A stretch of 64,000 nucleotides of DNA, from the NCBI GenBank assembly GCA_022844125.1, contig JALHMI010000003.1, forward strand, positions 124,001-188,000, read 5' to 3'. This document shows, piece by piece, positions 18,154-27,031 of the stretch. The stretch comes from Pirellulales bacterium (GTDB lineage Bacteria > Planctomycetota > Planctomycetia > Pirellulales > PALSA-1355). Numbering within the stretch: the stretch's first letter is position 1; the number at the start of each line of letters is the position of its first letter. The notes under the pieces are model-generated. The model saw only the letters and a list, made by a program, of their open reading frames with translations. It ran no database searches and had not been told where the DNA came from. A program made the position numbers and the translations under genes.

Positions 18154-18396
18154 ATGAGCGATGTGCACGAACTGGTCCCTTTGAACCTGCTTAGCGCCGG
18201 GCAATTGGCCCTGGTCGAGCAGGTGCTGGGCCAACCCGACGTGGTGCACAGGCTCGAAGAACTCGGGCTTCGCGGTGGTGCTGCGGTCGAAATGGTGCAG
18301 GCGGGAAGTCCCTGCATTATCCGGCTCAGCGGGAACAAGTTGTGCTTGCGGGCAGACGAACTCGTGAGTGTGCTCGTGCGGCGAGGAACCGGATAG
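18154..18396 (+). CDS. feoA: FeoA-family protein (first copy)
   Basis: An 80-residue SH3-like protein of the ferrous-iron uptake system, thought to bind FeoB in the cytoplasm and modulate transport. 'LNLLSAGQLALVEQVLG', 'RLEELGLRGGAAVEMVQAG', 'CIIRLSGNKLCLRADELVSVLV' follow the FeoA fold in order, including the '(L)xELGLxxG' and 'hhhxxxxxxLalr' signatures. It is followed immediately (1-base overlap) by a second feoA. Confidence 0.88.
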   Translation: MSDVHELVPLNLLSAGQLALVEQVLGQPDVVHRLEELGLRGGAAVEMVQAGSPCIIRLSGNKLCLRADELVSVLVRRGTG

Positions 18397-18623
18397 TGAC
18401 CACGTTGGCGGTACTGCCCATCGGAGAATCGGCGCGAGTTCGCGAGATCGACGCGAGCGATGAAATCGGCGTGCGGTTGCTGGAGATGGGGCTCACGCCG
18501 GGGATCGAAGTCGTGGTCATCGGTACGGCGCCCCTGGGCGATCCACTTGAGATCGAGCTGCGCGGCTACCGCCTGAGCCTCCGTAAGTGCGAAGCCGCCC
18601 GCGTCGACGTCGAGCCAGTGTAG
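18396..18623 (+). CDS. feoA: FeoA-family protein (second copy)
   Basis: A 75-residue second FeoA: 'LPIGESARVREID', 'GVRLLEMGLTPGIEVVVIGTAPLGDPLEIELRGY' and 'LSLRKCEAARVDV' give the complete SH3-like pattern and match the family better than the first copy. The GTG start at 18396 overlaps the first copy's stop as TAGTG, which implies translational coupling. The longer frame from 18342 adds non-homologous residues. Two separate FeoA proteins suggest a heteromeric or two-site regulator of FeoB. Confidence 0.88.
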   Translation: MTTLAVLPIGESARVREIDASDEIGVRLLEMGLTPGIEVVVIGTAPLGDPLEIELRGYRLSLRKCEAARVDVEPV

Positions 18624-18735
18624 TACTCCCGCCACGGCAGCCGACGCGACCCAGGCACCGTGTCCTGCCGCCAGCGAGTGTCCTCCCCGCTAGTAATGTT
18701 CCCGCGCTTCGGGCAATGCCCGCGAAAGCTTGTCG

Positions 18736-20976
18736 ATGACCGAGCGGCCGAAATTCACCGTCGCCCTGATTGGGAATCCCAACACGGGGAAATCCACGCT
18801 CTTTACGGCGCTGGCCGGCGTACGCCAGCGTGTGGGAAACTATCCGGGCGTGACCGTTGAAAAGAAGCTCGGCGGCATGCACTTCGAAGGCCGACAGTTT
18901 CAACTGATCGACCTGCCGGGTACATACAGCCTCGCGCCGCGTTCGCCGGATGAGATGGTCGCCGTCGACGTGCTGCTGCACCGACGCGACGACACTTCGC
19001 GCGTGGATGCGGTGCTCTCGATCGTCGACGCAAGCAACCTCGAGCGGAATCTGTACCTGGTCAGCCAGGTGCTCGAGCTTGGGCTGCCGACGGTCGTGGC
19101 TCTGAACATGACCGACATCGCCCGCAGCCGGGGCCTGACGATCGACCTTGAGCGGCTGCGCCAGCGGCTGGGTATTCCGATCATCGAGATTCAGGCCAAC
19201 CGGCGGATTGGCATCGACGAACTCAAGCGGGCTCTGGCAAGCGCCGCCGAAGCGAAACCGACCGAGCGTCGCAGTCCGTTTCCGGACGCGTTTCAGGCGG
19301 AAACCGCACAACTGCAGACGAGCTGGAGTGCGAATGGAAAACGTGCGGAATTGCCGCGCTACCTGGCCGAGCGTCTGCTGCTTGATACCAGTGGCTACCT
19401 TCAAGACGCGCTGGCCAATGATGAACATAACGGGGTAGCGTTCGAAGAGATCAAAGCCGCGCGCGGTCGTCTGTCCGCCGCGGGGCTGCCGGTTCCGGCT
19501 GTGGAAGCCCAGGCTCGCTATGGCTGGGTGGCCGAAGTGCTCTCAGGCGTCGTCACGCGCCCTGCCAAGCGTCCTGTCTCGAGCAGCGATCGGCTCGACA
19601 GGTTCCTGACGCACAAGCTGTGGGGAACGATCGTCTTTGCGATTCTGATGTTAATTGTTTTCTCGTCGGTGTTCATCTTTGCCGATCCGGTGATGGGACT
19701 GATCGATGGCTGGATCGGCTCGCTGGGCGAATTCGTGGGCAATTTAGTGCCTGAAGGTCCGCTGCAGTCGCTCCTGGTCGATGGCATCATCGGCGGCGTC
19801 GGCAGCGTCCTGATCTTTCTACCGCAGATCGTGTTTCTGTTTTTTTTCCTGGCTGTGCTGGAAGACTGCGGATACATGGCCCGCGCCGCCTACCTGATGG
19901 ACAAGCTGATGGTCCGCGTGGGCCTGAGTGGCAAGTCGTTCATTCCGCTGCTCTCGTCGTTTGCCTGCGCGATTCCCGGGGTCATGGCCACGCGCGTGAT
20001 CGAGAATCGCCGCGACCGCTTGACGACGATCCTAGTGGCGCCGCTGATGAGTTGCAGCGCGCGGCTGCCGGTCTACGCGATTCTGATCGGCGCGTTCATT
20101 CCGGCCACAACCGTCCTCGGCTTTTTGCCGCTCCAGGGAGTGACGCTCTTTGCCATGTACGTGCTGGGAATGGTCGTGGCAGCGATCGTGGCACTGGTGC
20201 TCAAGCGAACGCTGCTACGCGGGCCGACGCCGCCGTTCGTAATGGAGCTGCCGACTTACAAGTGGCCCTCCCTGCGCAACGTGCTGCAGCGTATCGGAGA
20301 GCGAGCCTGGTCGTTTATCTATCGTGCGGGAACGCTGATCTTCGCGGTCTCGGTGCTGATCTGGGCGGCCGCCTATTATCCGCGCAATTCCGTCGAGGTG
20401 TCCGAGACGCTGGCTCCGCGGCGCGATGCCCTGGCGGCGGAACTCGAGAAGCTGCCGGAAGATTCGCCGCGTCACGCGGAGTTGAGCGAACAACTCGGTG
20501 ACCTGGAAAATGAGATCGCCGCGGTCTACCAGCGCGACAGCTACCTGGGCCGGGCCGGCCGGTGGATCGAGCCGGCTGTTCGCCCGCTGGGCTGGGACTG
20601 GCGGATCGGCTGCGCGGCCATCGCTTCGTTTCCTGCCCGCGAAGTCGTGATGGGCGTGCTGGGCGTGATCTACAACCTGGGCGGCGATCTCGACGTGGGC
20701 GAAGAGTCCGATCAGGATCGCCTGGGAACCCGGATGAAAGCCGCCGTGTGGGACGATACAGGCGAGCCGGTCTATAATATCCCGGTGGCCCTGTCGATCA
20801 TGGTGTTCTTCGCGCTGTGTGCCCAATGTGCGGCGACGCTGGTCGTGATCTCGCGCGAAACGAACAGTTGGCGGTGGCCGATCTTCACGTTCGTGTACAT
20901 GACGACGCTGGCCTACCTTGGCGCGCTACTGACGTATCAAATTGGGATGCGACTACCGGCATTTATTAGCGGCTAA
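18736..20976 (+). CDS. feoB: ferrous iron transporter B
   Basis: A 746-residue inner-membrane Fe(II) transporter with an N-terminal G-protein domain. G1 is 'GNPNTGKST' at 13-21, G3 'DLPGTYS' at about 60, and G4 'NMTD' at about 120. After the GDI helices come about eight to ten transmembrane segments with two Gate motifs, including 'SFACAIPGVMATRVIE' and 'FFALCAQCAATLVV', where conserved Cys line the proposed iron path. A charged periplasmic-type loop ('ELEKLPEDSPRHAEL...') separates the second half. The TTG at 18730 is possible, but ATG at 18736 fits the family. It is the third gene of the feo operon, 112 bases after feoA-2. Confidence 0.95.
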   Translation: MTERPKFTVALIGNPNTGKSTLFTALAGVRQRVGNYPGVTVEKKLGGMHFEGRQFQLIDLPGTYSLAPRSPDEMVAVDVLLHRRDDTSRVDAVLSIVDASNLERNLYLVSQVLELGLPTVVALNMTDIARSRGLTIDLERLRQRLGIPIIEIQANRRIGIDELKRALASAAEAKPTERRSPFPDAFQAETAQLQTSWSANGKRAELPRYLAERLLLDTSGYLQDALANDEHNGVAFEEIKAARGRLSAAGLPVPAVEAQARYGWVAEVLSGVVTRPAKRPVSSSDRLDRFLTHKLWGTIVFAILMLIVFSSVFIFADPVMGLIDGWIGSLGEFVGNLVPEGPLQSLLVDGIIGGVGSVLIFLPQIVFLFFFLAVLEDCGYMARAAYLMDKLMVRVGLSGKSFIPLLSSFACAIPGVMATRVIENRRDRLTTILVAPLMSCSARLPVYAILIGAFIPATTVLGFLPLQGVTLFAMYVLGMVVAAIVALVLKRTLLRGPTPPFVMELPTYKWPSLRNVLQRIGERAWSFIYRAGTLIFAVSVLIWAAAYYPRNSVEVSETLAPRRDALAAELEKLPEDSPRHAELSEQLGDLENEIAAVYQRDSYLGRAGRWIEPAVRPLGWDWRIGCAAIASFPAREVVMGVLGVIYNLGGDLDVGEESDQDRLGTRMKAAVWDDTGEPVYNIPVALSIMVFFALCAQCAATLVVISRETNSWRWPIFTFVYMTTLAYLGALLTYQIGMRLPAFISG

Positions 20977-21197
20977 TGCCCACGCGGTCTGGGTCCGACA
21001 TGCAGCTTGACTATCAAAATCTGCTCGTTCTGGCGATCGTCGCCGCGGCGGTGGTGTATGTCGCACGCCTGGCATGGACATCGATCACTGCCAGAAAGGC
21101 GAGTGCTTGCGGGGCATGCCGCAATTGCGGTTCCAGCGAAAAGGCCCAAGACGTGTTCAGCATCGCGTCGCAAGACAGCAGCGAACGCGCGGGCTAA
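20976..21197 (+). CDS. FeoB-associated small Cys-containing membrane protein
   Basis: A 73-residue single-span membrane protein. One hydrophobic helix ('LLVLAIVAAAVVYVARLAW', about 16-34) is followed by a basic stretch and 'CGACRNCG', a three-Cys cluster, then a polar tail. This architecture matches the small FeoB-associated Cys-rich proteins often encoded after feoB. Its ATG overlaps the feoB stop (TAATG); an internal ATG at 21000 is a possible alternative start. Its stop overlaps the stop of the convergent DUF1573 gene by 4 bases. A role in iron handling or electron transfer is likely but unproven. Confidence 0.75.
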   Translation: MPTRSGSDMQLDYQNLLVLAIVAAAVVYVARLAWTSITARKASACGACRNCGSSEKAQDVFSIASQDSSERAG

Positions 21198-22264
21198 GGC
21201 GTCACTTCTTCGAACGCGCCGGTTTTCTTGCGCACGATCGGCTCGGGCACCGTTGCCGGCGTGGGTGTGGTTGGCGAATCGGCCTTGACCACCTCGGCAA
21301 AGGCGGTGATTGCCGCTGGCGTGCCGCTCTGATCGGTCTTGATGCTGATCTGCTGCGCAATCTGGCCTTCCGTCTCACCCGCCGTGAAGACGACCGGAAT
21401 CAGGTGCACCGTTTTCGCATCCGCCGAATGCTCGATCTGAAAGCACCGAGCGCACTGGATGTCCGTGATCTTGAATGGACGCTTGCCGCGGACCACCAGA
21501 TTTTTCCTCACCTGCTGGCCGGGATTCAGCACGCCCAGGAATAGCTTCTCGGGGCTGATCGTGACTTCCGAAGCGACGCGGCCTTGCAGGTCGACCGGGA
21601 TCTCGCGAGCCTTGGCGTCATTGGTGACCAGGATGAGTTGATCGTGCAAATAGCCGGCTGGAGCGTCATTGGTCAGCCGCACCAGCAGATCGTACGAGAC
21701 ACGTCCGCCGCCGCGGGCAGTTTCCTTCATCTCGACTTCGTACCAGGGATCGGCCGTCTTGACGTCAAGCAGTTTCCAATCGTCGCGGCCGGCGTACGTG
21801 ACGTGCAGCTTCTGCTCTGATTTCGCGCCCTGATCGACGCTGCCGAAATCGATGATGCCCGGCTGGGTCACGACGTCGCTACGAATGAAGGCCGTGATGT
21901 TGAGCTGTACCTGCGCGTGGAACGGCTTATCGAACGTGACGGTGAGCGTGGCCGATTTGTGGCCCGTGAAGTTCTTCGTGTTGAGCTGGGCGACAATCTC
22001 GCCGGATTCGAACGTCTTCAGATCCGACTTGGTGATCTTGGGCGTCGTGCAGCCGCAACTGGAGGTCACGGACTGGATGTGGGCGTCTTCTTCATAGATG
22101 TTCTTGATCACGAACCGGTATTCGGCCAGCGAACCCTTGGCCACGGTGCCAAAGTCGTGGGTCGTGTTGTTGAACATCTTGACGGCCCACTCCTGGGCCG
22201 ACGCGACCGAAGCCAGCAGCGCCAGCAGCAGGGTAAAACCAGCGATCTTCGAGGTGCGTAACAC
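21194..22264 (-). CDS. exported DUF1573 domain protein
   Basis: A 356-residue protein with a clear signal peptide (cleavage after 'ASA', about residue 23). Residues about 30-120 are a DUF1573 Ig-like domain containing 'HDFGTVAKGSLAEYRFVIKN' and the hallmark 'SCGCTTP' with Cys70 and Cys72. Two more beta-sandwich repeats follow ('IDFGSVDQGAKSEQKLHV', 'KLFLGVLNPGQQVRKNLVV'). It is probably periplasmic or cell-wall associated; function is not established. It is transcribed away from the thioredoxin-NHL gene and has a good promoter at 22403-22432. Confidence 0.88.
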   Translation of the reverse strand: MLRTSKIAGFTLLLALLASVASAQEWAVKMFNNTTHDFGTVAKGSLAEYRFVIKNIYEEDAHIQSVTSSCGCTTPKITKSDLKTFESGEIVAQLNTKNFTGHKSATLTVTFDKPFHAQVQLNITAFIRSDVVTQPGIIDFGSVDQGAKSEQKLHVTYAGRDDWKLLDVKTADPWYEVEMKETARGGGRVSYDLLVRLTNDAPAGYLHDQLILVTNDAKAREIPVDLQGRVASEVTISPEKLFLGVLNPGQQVRKNLVVRGKRPFKITDIQCARCFQIEHSADAKTVHLIPVVFTAGETEGQIAQQISIKTDQSGTPAAITAFAEVVKADSPTTPTPATVPEPIVRKKTGAFEEVTP

Positions 22265-22689
22265 GGATGCGTATCTCTCCGATTGCGAGGGGGCGACCTT
22301 GGCGGCCGCCTCATCGTTCTACGAAGCACTTGCCACGGCGTGTGGTAAAACTCGGCAAAACTTGGAGAAAATGCGGGAGGCTGGCGGTTATTTTCTCGGC
22401 CAACTGTACCGCTGTTTGCGTAGAAGTGTCAACTTCGGCTGAAAATGGTATCGGTTATTACGGTTCTTTCGGCTCTGGGGAGCTCTGGTCAAAACTTTTT
22501 CTCGGTCGGACCGCCGAGGGAATGGCGGGTTTGCACGAATTGGAACGTGCCGCAGGCTCCCATAGAACGCCTACTTTTACCCGGCGTTGCCAGCAGAGTA
22601 AGATGATTAGCCTTGGTGGCGAGTCGCTTGTCCAACCGTGTGCCCGCGTCAACGTATTGGAGAGCCCCTTGAACCCTCTGGAGAGACCG
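22265..22689. other. divergent intergenic region, DUF1573 / thioredoxin-NHL
   Basis: These 425 bases contain the minus-strand promoter for the DUF1573 gene. On the plus strand an open frame runs through, but its translation has no family features ahead of the signal peptide at 22690, so I treat it as non-coding. No other structure was recognised. Confidence 0.6.
22403..22432 (-). promoter_or_regulatory. sigma-70-type promoter for the DUF1573 gene
   Basis: On the minus strand TTGACA (22432-22427), an 18-base spacer and TACAGT (22408-22403), giving a leader of about 130 bases to the start at 22264. Confidence 0.55.
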
Positions 22690-24807
22690 ATGCTCCGCTC
22701 CCGCTCGCCCTTCCGTTGGAACCTGTTCGCCGCTGGCATGCTGGCGCTGGTCGTCGTGGTACTTGCCGGAGGACTCATGGCCCGTGCGCAGGAAAAAGAA
22801 GAACCCGATGCCAGTCCTTTCGCCCGCAAGATGAAGGCGCCCTCGCTCGATGGGGGCGTCGAGTGGGTCAACACGGCCGGGCCGATCGACCTCAAAGAGC
22901 TGCGCGGCAAGTTCGTGCTGCTCGACTTCTGGACTTATTGTTGCATCAACTGCATGCACATTCTGCCGGAGCTCAAGAAGCTCGAACACGCGTATCCCAA
23001 TGAGATCGTGGTGATTGGCGTGCATTCGGCCAAGTTTGAAAATGAGCGCGACACGCAGAACATTCGCGACGCGATCGAGCGCCATGAGATCGAGCACCCT
23101 GTGGTCAACGACTCGCGGCACGTGCTGTGGAACAAGTTTGAGGTGAATAGCTGGCCGACGTTGTGCGTGATCGATCCCGAGGGAAATCTCGTGGCCCGCA
23201 ACAGCGGTGAGATAGACTTCGAGACGCTCGACGCGTTCTTCAAGAAGGTGTTGCCATATTACCGCGACAACGGCCTGATGAAGCCCTCGCCGCCACCGCT
23301 CACCGGCAAAGACGCGGGCTATATGCCGCCGGAAACCGCCCTGCTCTACCCCGGCAAGGTGCTGGCCGACGAGAAGGCCAATCGACTGTTCATCGCCGAC
23401 AGCAATCACAATCGGATCGTCATCGCGAAGCTCGACGGAACGCTGGTTGACGTCGTCGGCTCGGGTGAATTGGGAGCCGCCGACGGCGATTTCAAGACCG
23501 CGCAGTTTGACCATCCGCAGGGCATGGCCTTCGATGCCGAAAAGGGTGTGCTCTATGTTGCCGACACCGAGAACCACCTGCTGCGCAAGGTCGACCTGAA
23601 GAAGAAGCAGGTCTCAACAATCGCCGGCACCGGAAAGCAGGCCCGGCTGAATGCCAATGAATTTGTCGCCGGCGCGGGGCCGGGTAAGCTCGTCGGGCGC
23701 GCGTTGAAGACGCCGCTCAACAGCCCCTGGGCCTTGTGGCTGCGGAACAAGGAGTTGTATATTGCAATGGCCGGGCCGCATCAGATCTGGCGAATGTCAC
23801 TGGCGCGGAACGATATTGGTCCCTTTGCGGGCAATGGCCGCGAGGACATCGTCGACGGGCCACACCTGCCTTCGGCTCCCTATGAGCTCGGCTCGTCATC
23901 ATTCGCCCAGCCCAGCGGACTGGCCTCCGACGGTAAGGTGCTGTACGTGGCGGACAGTGAAGGTAGCTCGATTCGTGCCGTGCCTTTCGACACGAACCAG
24001 CCTGTGACCACGGTGGTGGGCACGGCCTGGGCGCCGCAGGGGCGGCTGTTCTTGTTTGGCGATGCCGATGGACAGGGGCAACAAGTCCGTCTGCAGCATG
24101 CGCTGGGGGTCGCGTTTCACGATGGCAAGCTGTACGTGGCCGACACCTACAATAACAAGATCAAAATGATCGATCCGGCGGGCGGAACTTCGGTCACTTT
24201 GGCAGGCACGCTCGAACCCGGCAAAACGGATGATCCGCCCACCTTCGACGAACCTGCGGGCCTCTCCTACGCGGCAGGCAAGCTCTACGTTGCTGATACT
24301 AACAATCATGCGATCCGCACGATTGACCTTAAGTCAAACAAGGTCGCGACGCTCGATATTCGGGGGCTTGCTCCACCGGAAGTCAAACAGAGAGTAGCAC
24401 CGCCCAGCTTCCCAGGCGCCATTCCGGTGACGCTGCCGGCAGCCACGCTCAAGCCGACCGACGGCAAGGTCCGCTTGCAGGTCGACTTGAAGTTGCCCGC
24501 GGGTTACAAAATCAACCCGATCGCACCGCTTCGCTACCTGGTAACCGCCGCCGGCGAGGCGGGACCGATCGACCGGGCCGCAACCGGCAAGCTGGAGCGA
24601 ATCGCCGAGCCGGCTGCCAGTTTTGCCATCGATTTGCCGGCCAAAGCCGCTGGATCGGAAAACCTCGAGGTGGCCGTGGCCTACTACTACTGCCAGGACG
24701 GCAACGAGGGACTGTGCAAGGCGGGGAGCGTGCTGTTCAAAGTGCCTGTGACCGTGGCAGATGCCGGCGAAGCAGCAGCTCCTCTCAGTTTCACGGTCAC
24801 GGAGTAG
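22690..24807 (+). CDS. exported thioredoxin-like / NHL-repeat fusion protein
   Basis: A 705-residue protein with an N-terminal membrane anchor or signal (about 12-32). Residues about 48-180 are a TlpA/thioredoxin-like domain with the redox motif C85-I-N-C88 in 'WTYCCINCMH'. Residues about 200-570 hold NHL beta-propeller blades such as 'NRLFIADSNHNRIVI' and 'GKLYVADTNNHAIRTID'. The final 110 residues resemble a DsbD N-terminal-like Ig domain and contain 'YYYCQDGNEGLCKAG'. The layout matches NHLRC2-like proteins. GGAGAG 5 bases before 22690 and the signal sequence fix the start. It probably acts in the periplasm in thiol-disulfide exchange; the partner is unknown. Confidence 0.88.
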   Translation: MLRSRSPFRWNLFAAGMLALVVVVLAGGLMARAQEKEEPDASPFARKMKAPSLDGGVEWVNTAGPIDLKELRGKFVLLDFWTYCCINCMHILPELKKLEHAYPNEIVVIGVHSAKFENERDTQNIRDAIERHEIEHPVVNDSRHVLWNKFEVNSWPTLCVIDPEGNLVARNSGEIDFETLDAFFKKVLPYYRDNGLMKPSPPPLTGKDAGYMPPETALLYPGKVLADEKANRLFIADSNHNRIVIAKLDGTLVDVVGSGELGAADGDFKTAQFDHPQGMAFDAEKGVLYVADTENHLLRKVDLKKKQVSTIAGTGKQARLNANEFVAGAGPGKLVGRALKTPLNSPWALWLRNKELYIAMAGPHQIWRMSLARNDIGPFAGNGREDIVDGPHLPSAPYELGSSSFAQPSGLASDGKVLYVADSEGSSIRAVPFDTNQPVTTVVGTAWAPQGRLFLFGDADGQGQQVRLQHALGVAFHDGKLYVADTYNNKIKMIDPAGGTSVTLAGTLEPGKTDDPPTFDEPAGLSYAAGKLYVADTNNHAIRTIDLKSNKVATLDIRGLAPPEVKQRVAPPSFPGAIPVTLPAATLKPTDGKVRLQVDLKLPAGYKINPIAPLRYLVTAAGEAGPIDRAATGKLERIAEPAASFAIDLPAKAAGSENLEVAVAYYYCQDGNEGLCKAGSVLFKVPVTVADAGEAAAPLSFTVTE

Positions 24808-24876
24808 GCTCCCCGAGACCCCCGATCGTTCTCGCCGGGCCGGGGGGAACCGGCTCTCGCTGGCCACCTGCTGTCA

Positions 24877-24905
24877 TTGATCGCAAGTGCCGAAATCGGT
24901 ACAAT
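24877..24905 (+). promoter_or_regulatory. sigma-70-type promoter for rpsA
   Basis: TTGATC at 24877-24882, a 17-base spacer and TACAAT at 24900-24905, about 140 bases before the rpsA start. The long leader lacks a ribosome-binding site, as is common for S1 mRNAs, which are often translationally autoregulated. Confidence 0.6.
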
Positions 24906-25043
24906 TTGCGATTCGCCATCAGCCTTGGTGGATCGTCCTTTGTCGGCCGATCGGGTTGAGGGGCAGCGGGACTCGTAAATTGTTTTGTAGCTCTGCCGCG
25001 CGGTTTTTAGCGTGCCGGGGAGCTAGACCACCCAACAAATCAC

Positions 25044-26825
25044 ATGGTAAATCGTAACCTGATTCGCGGCTTGGATCTCAAGCAAGAGGAGTGGGAAGAA
25101 GAACTGGCCCTGGCAATGGGCGGCACCGCCACCGAGGAGATCGATTGGGGTGGCGGTGAACTCTCGGTCAACAAGATCATCGACGGCCGCGTTCTGCGCG
25201 TCGACAACGAGTTCGTTCTCGTTGATGTCGGCTACAAGAGCGAAGGCATCATTCCTCGCAGCGAATGGGAAGAAGATGAGGAACCGCCCGAGGTCGGGCA
25301 ATCTGTCAAGGTCCTCATCGAAGAAGTTGAAGACGTCTTCGGCCGCCAGGACGACGGCCGCGGGATGATCCAACTCAGCAAGCGCAAGGCCGAGAAGATC
25401 GAGGCCTGGCTGAAGGTGATGGAGACCGTTCACGAAAACGACATCGTCACCGGCGTCGTTACCCGCAAGATCAAGGGTGGTCTGCTGGTGGACATCGGCG
25501 TGAACGTGTTCCTGCCGGCCAGCCAGGTGGACATCCGCCGCCCGGCCGACATCGGCGACTATATCGGCCGCACGATCCAGTGCATCGTGCTGAAGATCGA
25601 CGACACGCGGCGCAACATCGTGGTCAGCCGCCGCGCGCTGATCGAGACCGAGCGGGCCGAGAAGAAGTCGCAACTGCTCTCGACCCTCGAGCCGGGTCAG
25701 CTTCGCAAGGGCGTGGTCAAGAACATCGCCGAGTTCGGCGCGTTCGTCGACCTGGGCGGTATTGACGGCTTGCTCCACATCACCGACATGAGCTGGGGCC
25801 GCATCGGTCACCCGTCGGAAATGGTTGCCATCGATCAGGAGATCGAAGTGCAGATTCTGCACGTCGATCGCGAAAAGGAAAAGATCGCCCTGGGCCTCAA
25901 GCAAAAGAGTGCCAGCCCGTGGGAATCGGTCGAGTCGAAATACCCGGTCGGTTCGGCGGTTCGCGGCACGGTCGTGAACGTGATGAGCTACGGCGCGTTC
26001 GTGAAGCTCGAAGAGGGCATCGAAGGCCTTGTGCACATCAGCGAGATGTCGTGGACCAAGCGCATCAGTCATCCGAACGAGCTGGTGCACATCGACGACG
26101 AAATCGACGTCGTGGTGCTCAACATCGACAAGAACAAGCAGGAAATCTCGCTCGGCATGAAGCAGACCCAGGCCAACCCCTGGGACAAGGTGGCCGAACG
26201 CTATCCGCCTGGCACGCTGGTCAAAGGCACGGTTCGCAACCTCACGAACTACGGCGCCTTCATCGAAATCGAAGAGGGCATCGACGGCCTGTTACACGTC
26301 AGCGACATGTCGTGGACCCGCAAGATCAGCCATCCCAGTGAAGTGGTCGAGAAGGGTCAGACCGTCGAGTGCAAAGTGCTCTCGGTCGACCAGCAGCGTC
26401 GCCGCATCGCCTTGGGGCTCAAGCAGCTCGAAGAGGATCCCTGGGCCACAGACATCCCGAGCAAGTATCAGCCCGGCCAACTGGTGACCGGCACCGTCAC
26501 GAAAATCACGAATTTTGGTGTGTTCGTGGGTTTGGAAAACGGCTTGGAAGGCCTGCTGCACATCTCGGAGCTGGCGGACCACAAGGTCGAGAATGCTGAA
26601 GAGATCGTGAAGGTCGGCGACCCGATCGAAGTGAAGGTTCTCAGGGTCGATGCCGGCGAGCGGAAGATCGGCCTCTCGCGGAAGCGCGTCGACTGGGCCG
26701 ACGACCAGATCGAAGCCGAGGCCGAGGCAAACGGCAGTTCGTCGTCAGGCAAGGGTTCGAGCAGTGCTCCGGCAACGGAGCTCAAGGGCGGCGTCGGCGG
26801 CGAGTCGGGTCCGCTGATTAAGTAA
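25044..26825 (+). CDS. rpsA: 30S ribosomal protein S1
   Basis: A 593-residue S1 protein, which brings mRNAs to the 30S subunit. Six S1 (OB-fold) domains can be seen at about residues 45-110, 125-195, 215-285, 300-372, 388-458 and 475-545. The last four carry strong 'GxVxxhxxYGAFVxLexGIxGLhHhSxMSW'-type repeats. A Ser/Gly/Glu-rich tail ends the protein. The length and six-domain layout are typical of Gram-negative S1. It has its own promoter and a perfect terminator, so it is a single-gene unit. Confidence 0.97.
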   Translation: MVNRNLIRGLDLKQEEWEEELALAMGGTATEEIDWGGGELSVNKIIDGRVLRVDNEFVLVDVGYKSEGIIPRSEWEEDEEPPEVGQSVKVLIEEVEDVFGRQDDGRGMIQLSKRKAEKIEAWLKVMETVHENDIVTGVVTRKIKGGLLVDIGVNVFLPASQVDIRRPADIGDYIGRTIQCIVLKIDDTRRNIVVSRRALIETERAEKKSQLLSTLEPGQLRKGVVKNIAEFGAFVDLGGIDGLLHITDMSWGRIGHPSEMVAIDQEIEVQILHVDREKEKIALGLKQKSASPWESVESKYPVGSAVRGTVVNVMSYGAFVKLEEGIEGLVHISEMSWTKRISHPNELVHIDDEIDVVVLNIDKNKQEISLGMKQTQANPWDKVAERYPPGTLVKGTVRNLTNYGAFIEIEEGIDGLLHVSDMSWTRKISHPSEVVEKGQTVECKVLSVDQQRRRIALGLKQLEEDPWATDIPSKYQPGQLVTGTVTKITNFGVFVGLENGLEGLLHISELADHKVENAEEIVKVGDPIEVKVLRVDAGERKIGLSRKRVDWADDQIEAEAEANGSSSSGKGSSSAPATELKGGVGGESGPLIK

Positions 26826-26856
26826 GCGAAAGCTTGCTACAAGTTCGAAGGTACAC

Positions 26857-26895
26857 GACCCCACGGGCTGAGATGTCCGTGGGGTCGTTTTATTT
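26857..26895 (+). terminator. rho-independent terminator of rpsA
   Basis: GACCCCACGG (26857-26866) pairs perfectly with CCGTGGGGTC (26877-26886) over a 10-base loop, and is followed by GTTTTATTT. It lies 32 bases after the rpsA stop. Confidence 0.92.
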
Positions 26896-26917
26896 CGTGC
26901 GGCAGTCTTCCAATCCG

Positions 26918-27003
26918 ATCATAACCCGAAGCGTGAGCGAGGTGGAGTGGCAACTCGCTCGGCACTTCAGCCTCGCTCACGCTCTCACGCGTCGGGTTAT
27001 GAT
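26918..27003. repeat. long imperfect inverted repeat with the planctomycete AACCCGAAGCG-type motif
   Basis: The left arm at 26918-26942 (ATCATAACCCGA then AGCGTGAGCGAGG) is repeated inverted as CCTCGCTCACGCT (26971-26983) and TCGGGTTATGAT (26992-27003). The right arm has 8 extra bases between the two blocks. The core resembles a short dispersed intergenic repeat I recall from planctomycete genomes. It lies between rpsA and the 3' end of the ABC-permease operon, and could also act as a terminator or mRNA-stabilising hairpin. Confidence 0.75.
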
Positions 27004-27031
27004 TCAAGCCTCCGAGTCTCGGACGGTGAGA

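Noticed and set aside
22267-22689. 141-residue N-terminal extension of the thioredoxin-NHL protein
   Set aside because: It would bury the signal peptide, and a good ribosome-binding site precedes 22690.
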